Assembly (NCBI RefSeq): GCF_945862485.1 | Contig: NZ_CAMAYF010000005.1 | Location: 62,001-126,000, forward strand | DNA length: 64,000 bases | Direction: 5' to 3' | From: Sphingorhabdus sp. EL138 | Lineage (GTDB): Bacteria > Pseudomonadota > Alphaproteobacteria > Sphingomonadales > Sphingomonadaceae | Shown: piece after piece, positions 54,230 through 63,792 of the stretch | Position numbering within the stretch: the first letter of the stretch is position 1 | Layout: each line of letters starts with the position of its first letter | Notes under the pieces: generated by a model | What the model was told of the DNA's origin: nothing | Databases searched by the model: none | Seen by the model: only the letters and a program-made list of their open reading frames with translations | Position numbers and translations under genes: made by a program

Positions 54230-55420
54230 ATGCGGCGGGCAGGAACTTGGTTATCGCTCGCCGCGTGGATAGGGATCGGGTCGGTTGCACATGCGCAGCC
54301 ACCCGCCACCCCAGCTTCATCTGTTTCCAAACCTACACTGTCTGGTTGCAATACAGCGAAAGCTAGCGTTAAATTTGATTTTGAGGGCGCGTCCCGCTCT
54401 GTCTGTTATGTGGAGAGTGAACGGACGCTATCAATTTTAGTGACACCCGAACACCTACCACCAATTAACCCAAGCCCATGGTATGCCTTTCGCTACAGCG
54501 CGGAGGAAGGCGGCAATCTAACGGTTCACGTGCGCTACCTTGGCGCACGCCACCGTTATGCACCAAAATGGCGAGGACGTGGTGACCCTTCGGCGCTTTC
54601 CGTTGTGGTTGCCAAAGACGCCAGTTCGGTGTCAATTACACTGCCGCCGGGCGAAGGTGTTGTCAGTGGCCAGCCGCTTTTGACAAGTGTTCATTACGAC
54701 AATTTGCTTGCACAGCTTACGAAAAATGGGGGCGGCAGCCGGATTGTGATTGGCCAATCACACGATAGACGCCCTATTGAGGCCGTTCGTCTGGGTTCTG
54801 CTGATGCGCCGCGCCTTGTGCTTATGTTGGGCAGGCAACATCCACCTGAAGTGACGGGTGCGTTCGCGATGGACGCCTTTGTGCTTAAGATTGCAGATCT
54901 GGTCCGTAACGGCTCCATAAACGGAAAAGAATTTCAGTTTCTGATTGTCCCTTTACTCAATCCCGATGGCGTAGCCCGGGGGCACTGGCGAGGTAATCTA
55001 GGCGGGACTGACCTCAACCGCGATTGGGGTATTTTCAAGCAGCCGGAAACGCGCGCGGTCAATGATTGGCTGGCTTCGCTACCGGCACAAGTAAGGCCGG
55101 CTTTAATGCTCGATTTTCACTCCACTAACCGCAACCTCTTCTATGTGCAGGGTGACGAAGCTAATGCGCAAGGCAAGGCGTTTCTAACTGCATGGCTCGT
55201 GGGTAAGGAGAGCGCCTTTGCGGGATATCCATTTAAGATTGAGCCACGCGATGCCAATCCCGGTTCGGGTACGACAAAGAATTGGTTCAGCGCGACATAT
55301 GGTATTCCGGCATATACCTACGAGGTCGGAGATGATTCAGACCCTGCAGCAGTTCGCGCTGCAGCGGAGGCGTTGGCTCAAAATTTGATACCATCTCTGG
55401 ATATGTCGCCTAAAGAGTGA
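54230..55420 (+). CDS. M14 family zinc carboxypeptidase (cytosolic-carboxypeptidase-like), secreted
   Basis: HPPE zinc motif (LGRQHPPEVTGAF), NPDGVARGHWRGNLGGTDLNRDW, LDFHSTNRN, YEVGDD; N-terminal beta domain NPSPWYAFRYSAEEGG; signal peptide. Confidence 0.88.
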   Translation: MRRAGTWLSLAAWIGIGSVAHAQPPATPASSVSKPTLSGCNTAKASVKFDFEGASRSVCYVESERTLSILVTPEHLPPINPSPWYAFRYSAEEGGNLTVHVRYLGARHRYAPKWRGRGDPSALSVVVAKDASSVSITLPPGEGVVSGQPLLTSVHYDNLLAQLTKNGGGSRIVIGQSHDRRPIEAVRLGSADAPRLVLMLGRQHPPEVTGAFAMDAFVLKIADLVRNGSINGKEFQFLIVPLLNPDGVARGHWRGNLGGTDLNRDWGIFKQPETRAVNDWLASLPAQVRPALMLDFHSTNRNLFYVQGDEANAQGKAFLTAWLVGKESAFAGYPFKIEPRDANPGSGTTKNWFSATYGIPAYTYEVGDDSDPAAVRAAAEALAQNLIPSLDMSPKE

Positions 55421-55471
55421 AGCAAGGGCATGTGCGCAGGTGAGATACTCAGCTCAATCTGGGGATTTTGA

Positions 55472-56374
55472 ATGCGCGTTCCAATGACCCATCGCCTCGC
55501 AGCGATCCTAGCTTGTCCCTGGGCGTTTTTTGCACCAACGTCGGCAATTGCCAAAGAGTGCGTACCGCTTGCTGACGGATCGTCGCAGATTGTTTTCTCT
55601 GGCTGGGCAGGTCCTAAACTGCCTGTCTTCGTGCACAAGCCGAGAATAGCTGGGGCCGATAGCAGGATTGTTTTTGTCATGCATGGCGTGCAACGTGACG
55701 GCGACCGATATAGAGACGAATGGCGCGATCTGGCCGAAAAGCACAATCTTATAGTCGTTGCGCCGACTTTTGGCAGAACAGATTTTCCCACTACAGGCTC
55801 TTACAATCTCGGCAACATAGTCGATGAGAAAGGCCGAAAATCACCTAAAGAAAAATGGTCATTCTCCGCAATCGAGCCGTTGTTCGACCACATAGTTTGT
55901 CGTGTGTCTGGTAACCAACGGGGTTATGCGCTCTATGGTCATTCTGCAGGTGGGCAGTTCGTTCATCGCTATGTAGCCTTTGCCGATGCGCCCCGAATGG
56001 AAGTCGCAGTTGCCGCCAATTCTGGATGGTACACGATGCCTGATAATGGTGCTTTTCCTTATGGCTGGGGCGGCGATGTGGCAGGACTGGTTTCGCCCGC
56101 GGCGGCGTTTCAGCGACCGCTAACCATCTTGCTGGGAACTGAAGATATTGATCGTAACGATCCTAACCTGCGCATCAATGAGCAGGCTGACAAACAGGGG
56201 CGGACGCGTTTTGACAGGGGGCACGGTTTTCTGACCGCTGCAAGGAAGGAGGCAGGCGAGGCCTCGCTGATCAGCTGGAAGATCGCCTATGCACCTGGGG
56301 TCGGGCACGACAATGGTCGGATGGCTCCGTTTGCCATTCCTCACCTGTTAGCCACAACTGGAAGTAACCGTTAA
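55472..56374 (+). CDS. Secreted alpha/beta hydrolase, PHB-depolymerase/poly(aspartate)-hydrolase-like
   Basis: Signal peptide; VFVMHGVQRDGDRYRDEW, YALYGHSAGGQFVHRY (GxSxG), TILLGTEDIDRNDPN. Confidence 0.7.
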   Translation: MRVPMTHRLAAILACPWAFFAPTSAIAKECVPLADGSSQIVFSGWAGPKLPVFVHKPRIAGADSRIVFVMHGVQRDGDRYRDEWRDLAEKHNLIVVAPTFGRTDFPTTGSYNLGNIVDEKGRKSPKEKWSFSAIEPLFDHIVCRVSGNQRGYALYGHSAGGQFVHRYVAFADAPRMEVAVAANSGWYTMPDNGAFPYGWGGDVAGLVSPAAAFQRPLTILLGTEDIDRNDPNLRINEQADKQGRTRFDRGHGFLTAARKEAGEASLISWKIAYAPGVGHDNGRMAPFAIPHLLATTGSNR

Positions 56375-56652
56375 GGCCAATACTGTTATTGGGCACAAAG
56401 CAGAACGGCTACAATTGGGCCGGAAGCTGACTGACTGGTTTTTCTGATAGATGAGAAAAAGCGGACTAATCCAAACCTTTGGCGTATATCAATACACAAC
56501 GCTACGCCGAACTGCCATCCGTCAAAACGAAGGTCGATATGGCCGATTGGCAAAAATCTCTATGTAGGTCAACAATGTATACAGGCCATTGCATGTCAGA
56601 CGCTATCAACGTCCAGCAAGCACGTGGGATAACTCTAGGGCGGCTATGGCAG

Positions 56653-58071
56653 TTATTGCATGAAACCCAAATTAGCGCCGTTAAACCGGCCAATGTTGGG
56701 TGAGATGCTGGGTAATTCGCTAGGTGCAACGCCGAACCAAGTGGCCAGTGTTGCGGCATATTGATCCACTGAGATTGTTGGGAGCAAACGGCCAACGCCG
56801 ACTTGGTCTGGACTTCTAACGGAGATTTGTGGAGCGACGCCGTAATAGCGGCCGCCGTTAACCGCGCCACCCATGATGAAGTGATGTGCGCCCCAGCCAT
56901 GGTCGGAACCATCACCATTCGACTGCAGCGTGCGGCCAAAATCGGAGGCTGTGAATGTGGTCACTTTGTCAGCGACACCCAATTCCACGGTAGCGCGATA
57001 AAAAGCGTCCATTGCGAAGTCGACACGGTCCATCAGCGTTGCATGCCCCACAATCAAATTGTCGTGATGGTCAAAGCCGCCCAAGTTTACCATAAACACT
57101 TGGCGCTTTACGCCTAGCGCTTGGCGAGCAGCGATCAACCGCGCAACAATTTGAAGCTGGTCAGCTAAAGTGTTGGTACCGGACACTGGCCGGAATGACG
57201 TGGCAAGCGATGTCGGTTGGAGCGCCGCATTGACAACAGTTTCTGCATCAATGGAGCGGCGTGTTACCCTATTATATTCAGCTTCAAACATATTGTTGCT
57301 CGACTGCGTCAACAACGTGCGAAGGGCGTTGCTGCCCGCCGTAGAGCCGAATAAGGGGCTCTTGAGACCACTGATAGAAGTCGCCCCCGCTGTCGAGATT
57401 TGATAGGTAAACGCGTCTTTCCCAGCCAAAAACACGGTATTGCCCGCCGCCGAAATGCACGTGAACAATGAATTTGTGTTGCTGGACAAGGCTAGGTCCC
57501 CCATGCGGCCACCCCAGCCGTCTGTGGAACCTTCGGGCTTAGACGACTGCCATGTAGATTGTTGGTCATTATGCGAAAACAATTTCGCAGGCCGGGGGTT
57601 TGCGACCCAATTGCTGCTTTGATATTGGGCCAAAGTTAATGGCGCAATAAGTGGACCAACATTTAGCAATGGTGCAATTTTACCTGCATCAAACAAAGCT
57701 TTCATGCGGGTCATTTGCGGGGCGAGCGCATATTGCACATTATTGGTCAGCACTTGGCCATTAGCGGGTGTGAGGGCAGTTGCCGCGAGAGACGAACGTG
57801 CTAAGGTAATGCCTCCTGCAGTTTGGCCAGGGCCGCCACCGCGAATGGCGCTATAAAGGTCGTAATTTGCCGAGTCATAGGGTATCAATGTACTGTTATG
57901 GTCATTGCCACCGTTTAGAAAAACGCAGACCAATGCGCGATAATCATTGCCTGCGCTGAAAGCGGCAGCCTCCCCCATGCCAGCAAGACCCATGGCCCAA
58001 GACCCTGCTGTCCCAGCCACGGCCAATTGTTTAGAACGGCGAAGGAAAGCGCGCCGTGACAAATCTTCCAT
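56653..58071 (-). CDS. DUF1501 domain-containing protein with Tat signal
   Basis: LSRRAFLRRSKQLAVAG twin-arginine leader; ALVCVFLNGGNDHNSTLIP, VFMVNLGGFDHHDNL, DHGWGAHHFIMGGAVNGGRYYG. Confidence 0.93.
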   Translation of the reverse strand: MEDLSRRAFLRRSKQLAVAGTAGSWAMGLAGMGEAAAFSAGNDYRALVCVFLNGGNDHNSTLIPYDSANYDLYSAIRGGGPGQTAGGITLARSSLAATALTPANGQVLTNNVQYALAPQMTRMKALFDAGKIAPLLNVGPLIAPLTLAQYQSSNWVANPRPAKLFSHNDQQSTWQSSKPEGSTDGWGGRMGDLALSSNTNSLFTCISAAGNTVFLAGKDAFTYQISTAGATSISGLKSPLFGSTAGSNALRTLLTQSSNNMFEAEYNRVTRRSIDAETVVNAALQPTSLATSFRPVSGTNTLADQLQIVARLIAARQALGVKRQVFMVNLGGFDHHDNLIVGHATLMDRVDFAMDAFYRATVELGVADKVTTFTASDFGRTLQSNGDGSDHGWGAHHFIMGGAVNGGRYYGVAPQISVRSPDQVGVGRLLPTISVDQYAATLATWFGVAPSELPSISPNIGRFNGANLGFMQ

Positions 58072-58096
58072 TTTGCTAATGTGCACGATACGCTCC

Positions 58097-59926
58097 CTAT
58101 TTTTGGACGAGATAATCGGGGGAAGCAAACACAAGAAGTGTCGCCAGATACACGCGTCGTTCCTTGTCTGCCACCGCACTGATGTCCGTGACGGTCGTCG
58201 CGTCAAGCGCGGCCTTGATAGTAGCTTTGGTGGTGTCGGTGAGCTGGTTTCCGGACAACAACAAGGACAGCCTGTTAAGTAAGGCCGCAGTGTCGGAAAC
58301 GATAGCTAACTCACGCGTATAATTGGCTTTAACGTCATTGTTCAGGCCGTTGACTGATCCGATGGCTGAAGCCATGAAGTTGATGTAGCCGGCAACACTG
58401 ACTTCGGTAACGATTTGGAATTCAGGTGCGACAAGCGCGTTCGTAGCAATGGCCGTGTTCGCAGGGACGTAACCCGGACGGTAAAAATTGAATACGGACG
58501 GCGCACGCAAAGGGCTTTGCCCAAGACTGGTGGCAGGATTGGACAGATTTGCGATGATCCAATTACCTGATCGCGATGTGGCACCGAAATTTCGGGCCCA
58601 TTGCGTAAAACGCAGCACGGGCTCGCGTACTTTACCAAAGGTCGGCGACGTCAACCCAGCCGCATTTGTGGCTTCATCATCCAGCAAAATGGCCTTGAAA
58701 ACCGCGCGCAAATCGCCACGAACGCCAGAACCATTATTGTTAAATATCTTGGCAACACGATCAACATAACCAGCGCTAGGGTTACTGGTCACCAAACGCT
58801 GGATCATTTGTTTTGAAAAGAAAGGGCCAACATTGGGATGGTTAAAAAGTGCGTCCAGCGCCAGTTTCATGGATGTTGGGGCATCAGTGTTGGCCGGAAT
58901 AGTTGTGCCCAGAAATGTTTTTTCCAACATGGAATGTTCGCTGCTGGTCTGCGGCCTTGACCATCTGGTCGGGTCGCTTGTCATTGGCCTGATTACAGAT
59001 TCTAACGGCGCTACCAATGTTGATGGCACACGGACAGAAGGTGTTCTGACCAAATTCGAATAGTCGTAACTATAACCGGTAAATACGCGCGCGAGGTTCG
59101 ACACATCGGAACTAGTATATGTTTCGATGGGCTGACCAGTGGTTCCGAGTTTTTTGGTGCCGTCATTATTCAGCTCATTCAAACCAATGGTGAAAAGCTG
59201 CATGACTTCACGCGCATAATTTTCGTCGGGTACGCGACCAGTCCGCGTATCTTCTTTCTTGTTATCGAGTGTGCTCAGGTAAACGCCCATTGCGGGGTTG
59301 AGTGTTACATCTTCCAGTAACTGACGGAAATTACCCAGAGCATGGCGGTTGAGAACGTCCCAGTAAGCCGCCATAGCATTCGACCGCCATGTGATTTCGA
59401 TGCCGTTGGTGGATACGACAAAAAACTGGGAAAGCGCGTACGCCAATCTTTTACGCACGGGGTCGGGGCTGGTGATCAACTGGTTCCAGACCATATAATC
59501 GGCGAACACGCTATTGTTGTAAAATTCTTCGGTGGTGACTTGATCATAACCGCGCGATGAAAGCCATGCGACACCCGTCTGGCTAATCGGAATGTCCATC
59601 TGCTTATCGAGCCAGGCCACATATCCTACAGATCGGATATCCGCGATTTCGGTTTCAGTCGCCGCAAGACTGGCCTTCAAAATGAAACGGACTGCTTCGC
59701 CATCTGTCGTGGGCTTAGCGACTTGCACCGTTGGTCCAAAAATAGAGGTATTTGAATTCCCGTCAGCGCCTCCGCCACCACATGCGGCTAGGGCCAATGA
59801 TGCAGCGGGAATAGCAAAAATGGCGGGCGATTTTTCCCGGATAATTTCCTGCGACGCAGCGAAAGCGTCATCGGAGACGTCAAATTTTGTTGGCCCCTCA
59901 AGAGCCGCGCATTCAGCTTGCGTCAT
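58097..59926 (-). CDS. DUF1800 domain-containing protein
   Basis: AVRFILKASLAATETEIADIRSVGYVAWLDKQM, NYAREVMQLFTIGLNELNNDG, HPNVGPFFSKQMIQRLVTSNPSAGYV. Confidence 0.93.
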   Translation of the reverse strand: MTQAECAALEGPTKFDVSDDAFAASQEIIREKSPAIFAIPAASLALAACGGGGADGNSNTSIFGPTVQVAKPTTDGEAVRFILKASLAATETEIADIRSVGYVAWLDKQMDIPISQTGVAWLSSRGYDQVTTEEFYNNSVFADYMVWNQLITSPDPVRKRLAYALSQFFVVSTNGIEITWRSNAMAAYWDVLNRHALGNFRQLLEDVTLNPAMGVYLSTLDNKKEDTRTGRVPDENYAREVMQLFTIGLNELNNDGTKKLGTTGQPIETYTSSDVSNLARVFTGYSYDYSNLVRTPSVRVPSTLVAPLESVIRPMTSDPTRWSRPQTSSEHSMLEKTFLGTTIPANTDAPTSMKLALDALFNHPNVGPFFSKQMIQRLVTSNPSAGYVDRVAKIFNNNGSGVRGDLRAVFKAILLDDEATNAAGLTSPTFGKVREPVLRFTQWARNFGATSRSGNWIIANLSNPATSLGQSPLRAPSVFNFYRPGYVPANTAIATNALVAPEFQIVTEVSVAGYINFMASAIGSVNGLNNDVKANYTRELAIVSDTAALLNRLSLLLSGNQLTDTTKATIKAALDATTVTDISAVADKERRVYLATLLVFASPDYLVQK

Positions 59927-60139
59927 TACACTTTCCCCCCAACCAGAAAGGCCATTCCAAGTGTTGGAAAGACCGTGGTTCCCAACGCCGTTGTCACACC
60001 AGTGTAATCATGTAACGCTTACGTATGGTTACACTTGTTTATACCTTTTCCAATTCCAAACAATTAATTTTTTTGTTGCGATGGGTGGGGTAGGAGATTA
60101 GTCAGCGCTATGGTACCAAGCGTGATTTAGTCTCAGAAT

Positions 60140-60748
60140 ATGATCAACAGGCGCTTCACCCCCTCGTTTTGTGCAGTTTTTCTTCTCGCGGGATTGTGCT
60201 CGGGTGCGCACGCAAACGTTTTCGAACGTAGGCAAAATGGCAATCTCGTCGAAATATCTAAGCCGGCATGGCGGTCGGACGCGTCGCCGGATGTCGGCGA
60301 TCGATATGGTCCCAAAGCAGAGCCCGCATCTATCTCTTCCCAATCACAAAATGCCGTGCGGCAGCATATTCACGCCACGGCAACGCGCTTCGGCGTTGAC
60401 CGCAACCTGGTCGATGCCGTTGCTTGGCAAGAGTCACGATATAATCCGCACGCGCGCTCCACGGCAGGGGCGATAGGTGTGATGCAACTTATGCCCGGGA
60501 CTGCGCGGCAATTGGGTGTCCGTAACCCACATGATGTGGAACAGAATGTGGTCGGTGGGACAGCTTATCTGCGTCAGCAGCTTGAACGTTTTGGCAATAA
60601 CGTGCCGCTTGCTTTGGCTGCATACAATGCCGGACCCGGTGCAGTTATAAAATATGGCGGCATCCCGCCGTACCGCGAAACACAAGATTACGTCCGCCAA
60701 ATAATGCAACGTCTATCGGCAACGTCGACGTATCGCCCAGGATATTGA
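60140..60748 (+). CDS. Lytic transglycosylase (VirB1-like)
   Basis: VDRNLVDAVAWQESRYNPHARSTAGAIGVMQLMPGTARQLGV, AYNAGPGAV; first gene of the T4SS run. Confidence 0.92.
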   Translation: MINRRFTPSFCAVFLLAGLCSGAHANVFERRQNGNLVEISKPAWRSDASPDVGDRYGPKAEPASISSQSQNAVRQHIHATATRFGVDRNLVDAVAWQESRYNPHARSTAGAIGVMQLMPGTARQLGVRNPHDVEQNVVGGTAYLRQQLERFGNNVPLALAAYNAGPGAVIKYGGIPPYRETQDYVRQIMQRLSATSTYRPGY

Positions 60749-61074
60749 GGTTCATGATGACATATACATTCTCCCGTTTTTTCACCTTAGCTGCGTTGGC
60801 CTTTGCTCTACCCAAAACGGCGATGGCGCAGGTCGCTAATGTCGATCCGCAGGGTTCAGGGCCAATCGTCAATGCGCTAGGCTGGATACAGGGCACGCTG
60901 CTTGGCAATGTCGCAACGACGGCAGCCGTAATCGCCGTTGCCGTTGTGGGCCTGATGATGCTGACGGGACGCATGAACTGGCGCTTTGGTGCCACCGTCA
61001 TCATTGGCTGTTTCATTCTCTTTGGCGCCACAGCGATTGTCTCAGGTATTCGTATCGCCGCAGTTGGCGGTTAG
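60745..61074 (+). CDS. virB2: TrbC/VirB2 family type IV pilin
   Basis: Signal segment, then two hydrophobic helices (TAAVIAVAVVGLMMLTGRMNWRFGATVIIGCFILFGATAIV). Confidence 0.87.
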   Translation: MRFMMTYTFSRFFTLAALAFALPKTAMAQVANVDPQGSGPIVNALGWIQGTLLGNVATTAAVIAVAVVGLMMLTGRMNWRFGATVIIGCFILFGATAIVSGIRIAAVGG

Positions 61075-61077
61075 GCT

Positions 61078-61362
61078 ATGACCCCGCTGAACCGCACGCC
61101 GATATTCCGGGCATTAACACAGCCGCAGATGTTTGCTGGCGTTACCTATAGCTATTTTGTCATCAATCTGGTCGTTACTACCGAGATTTTCTTGATCACG
61201 CGTTCATTTTGGGCGATCCCGGCAGCCGCCATCATCCATGCTATTGGCTATATGGCGTGTTTGCGCGAGCCCCGGATTTTCGACCTCTGGATTACGAAAG
61301 TAAGCCGTTGCGGCCGTACGCGCACATATGATCTTTGGCGCTGCAACAGTTACCGGCCTTAA
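61078..61362 (+). CDS. virB3: VirB3 family T4SS protein
   Basis: TPIFRALTQPQMFAGVTYSYFVINLVVTTEIFLI...REPRIFDLW. Confidence 0.87.
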   Translation: MTPLNRTPIFRALTQPQMFAGVTYSYFVINLVVTTEIFLITRSFWAIPAAAIIHAIGYMACLREPRIFDLWITKVSRCGRTRTYDLWRCNSYRP

Positions 61363-61365
61363 TCT

Positions 61366-63792
61366 ATGAAAACGGTTGCCCAAAAAGCCTCAGCTTTGGA
61401 CCCCTGTGCAGGGGACCGTCTGCCTTATGCCGGGCATTTGGATGACCATACGGTTATGACCCGCAGCGGCGACTTGATCCAGATGATCCAGGTCGACGGT
61501 GTTGCTTTTGAAACTGCCGATAGTGAAACACTGAACCATATGGCGGCGGTGCGTGATGTTGTGATGCGCGGCATCGCAAACTCTAACCTGATGTTATATT
61601 GCCACGTCATCCGTCGTCAGGTGACTGCCGAACTATCGGGCGCGCAACCAGAGGGGTTTGTCCGTGACCTAGACGATGCGTGGCAGCAACAATTGCGCGG
61701 CAAAAGGCTCTATATAAATGACATAGTGCTAATGCTAGTACGTCGACCAGCCCGGGGAAAGATCGGCTTTTTTGACCGCCTCACCAAATGGGGCAATGGT
61801 ACACGCAACAGCGCCGAACGGCTGGCTGACCAAACGCGGGAACTGCGCGAATTGGATGCGGCACGTACCAACCTGCTTTCCGCCCTCAGCCGTTATGGCC
61901 CGCGCCTGCTGGGCCGCTATCAAGGTGCGAGCGGTATCTGTTCCGAACCGCTTGAGATATTGTCGGCTCTATATAATTGTGAAATGCAGCCCGTGCTTGA
62001 ACCCATGGGCGACGCTGGCCACTATCTGCCCTATAAGCGGATCAGCTTTGGCCTGGATGCTCTGGAATTGAAAGGCGCTAGCGCTAACACGTCGCGTTTT
62101 GGTGCCATTGTTTCCATCAAAGATTATCCTGCTTATACCGCACCGGGTATGCTCGATAATCTGCTGCGCCTGCCGCATGAGCTGACGATGACGGAGAGCT
62201 TTGCTTTCATCGACCGGCAGATCGCAGATGAGCGCATCGGGCTTGCACTGCGCCGGTTACGTGCGACCTCAGACGAGACTACGACCCTGCGCCAAGGCCT
62301 ACTGGGTGCAAAGGATGACCTTACGGGCGGAGCTGCGGCTTATGGCGAGCACCATCTGACTGTCCATGTCCGCGCTATGACCTTGGCCGCGCTGGATGCT
62401 GCCGTCGCCGACGTGCAAGCATCGCTGGCTGATATTGGGGCCGTTGCCGTGCGTGAGGATCTCAATCTTGAAAGTGCCTTTTGGGGTCAATTTCCCGGCA
62501 ACGCAGATTTTATTGCGCGCAAGGCATTGGTGTCGACGGCCAATTTGTCCGGTCTTATTTCGCTCCATGGGTTTCCGATTGGCATGCCTGAAGGCGGTCC
62601 ATGGGGTGAACCAATCACGGTGCTCGAAACGACATCCAGCACGCCCTATTTCTTTAATTTGCATAGCGGCGATTTGGGTAATTTCACGCTTATCGGGCCA
62701 TCGGGGTCGGGCAAAACGGTGGTGCTCAATTTCCTGATTGCGCAAGCGCAGAAGTTTTATCCCCGCACTTTTTTCTTTGATAAGGATCGTGGTGCCGAGA
62801 TTTTCATTCGCGCCATTGGTGGCCATTATGATGTCTTGCGGCCCGGAACGCCAACCGGTTTCAATCCGCTTCAACTACCCGAAAATGCAACAAATCAGGC
62901 GTTTCTGCGCCAGTGGTTATCGCAATTGCTTACGCCAGCGGGCGGGCAACTTACTGCCGATGAAAACGCGATTATCGCGAGTGCCGTGGATGCTAATTTC
63001 GGTCAGCCCACCGAATACCGCCAATTACGGTATTTGGTGGAGCTACTGGCTGGTGGCGCGCGTCCCATCCGTGGTGATCTCGCTTCGCGCCTTGCACCTT
63101 GGTATGGCTCGGGTGAGCATGCATGGTTGTTCGATAACTCAGCAGACCAGTTGAACCTTGATACAAGAACCGCTGGCTTTGACATGACGGCATTGCTCGA
63201 CAACCCAACCTTGCGGACGCCCGCGATGATGTATTTGTTCCACCGCGTTGATGAACGCTTGGACGGCAGCCCGTCCATGATTGTAATCGACGAAGGGTGG
63301 AAAGCGCTTGATGACGACATCTTTGTCCGCCGTCTGAAGGATTGGATGAAGACCATTCGCAAACGCAATGGGGTAGTCGGTTTTGCCACACAAAGCGCAA
63401 GTGACGCGATTGAAAGTAAGATTGCCGCGACCATCATTGAACAATCCGCCACGCAATTGTTCATGAGCAACCCCAAGGCACAAGCATCCGATTATTGCGA
63501 TGGTTTCGGCCTTACCGCGCATGAGCTGGATCTCGTGCGATCCTTGCCAGAACATTTGCGCTGCGTTTTGATCAAACAAGGCGGGAATAGCGTGGTTGCG
63601 CGTCTCGACATTGGCAATATGCCCGATGCAATCACCGTGTTGTCGGGCCGCGAAAGCAGCGTTCGTAAACTGGACGAACTGCGCCGCGTGCATGGTGATG
63701 CGCCGTCCGAATGGATGCCGATATTGTTGAAGGATGCGCAGGAAGTTGCATTGGCCCCGTGGTCAGCTGCAAAAACGGGAATGCATAGCTGA
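61366..63792 (+). CDS. virB4: VirB4 family T4SS ATPase
   Basis: FTLIGPSGSGKTVVLNFLIAQAQKF Walker A, MIVIDEGWKALDDDIF Walker B, GFATQSASDAIES. Confidence 0.95.
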   Translation: MKTVAQKASALDPCAGDRLPYAGHLDDHTVMTRSGDLIQMIQVDGVAFETADSETLNHMAAVRDVVMRGIANSNLMLYCHVIRRQVTAELSGAQPEGFVRDLDDAWQQQLRGKRLYINDIVLMLVRRPARGKIGFFDRLTKWGNGTRNSAERLADQTRELRELDAARTNLLSALSRYGPRLLGRYQGASGICSEPLEILSALYNCEMQPVLEPMGDAGHYLPYKRISFGLDALELKGASANTSRFGAIVSIKDYPAYTAPGMLDNLLRLPHELTMTESFAFIDRQIADERIGLALRRLRATSDETTTLRQGLLGAKDDLTGGAAAYGEHHLTVHVRAMTLAALDAAVADVQASLADIGAVAVREDLNLESAFWGQFPGNADFIARKALVSTANLSGLISLHGFPIGMPEGGPWGEPITVLETTSSTPYFFNLHSGDLGNFTLIGPSGSGKTVVLNFLIAQAQKFYPRTFFFDKDRGAEIFIRAIGGHYDVLRPGTPTGFNPLQLPENATNQAFLRQWLSQLLTPAGGQLTADENAIIASAVDANFGQPTEYRQLRYLVELLAGGARPIRGDLASRLAPWYGSGEHAWLFDNSADQLNLDTRTAGFDMTALLDNPTLRTPAMMYLFHRVDERLDGSPSMIVIDEGWKALDDDIFVRRLKDWMKTIRKRNGVVGFATQSASDAIESKIAATIIEQSATQLFMSNPKAQASDYCDGFGLTAHELDLVRSLPEHLRCVLIKQGGNSVVARLDIGNMPDAITVLSGRESSVRKLDELRRVHGDAPSEWMPILLKDAQEVALAPWSAAKTGMHS

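Noticed and set aside
56375-56652. Possible small gene or transposase remnant (ORF 56479-56703) between hydrolase and DUF1501 gene
   Set aside because: The translation has no recognisable motif and overlaps the DUF1501 3' end; I could not support an IS or gene call by eye.
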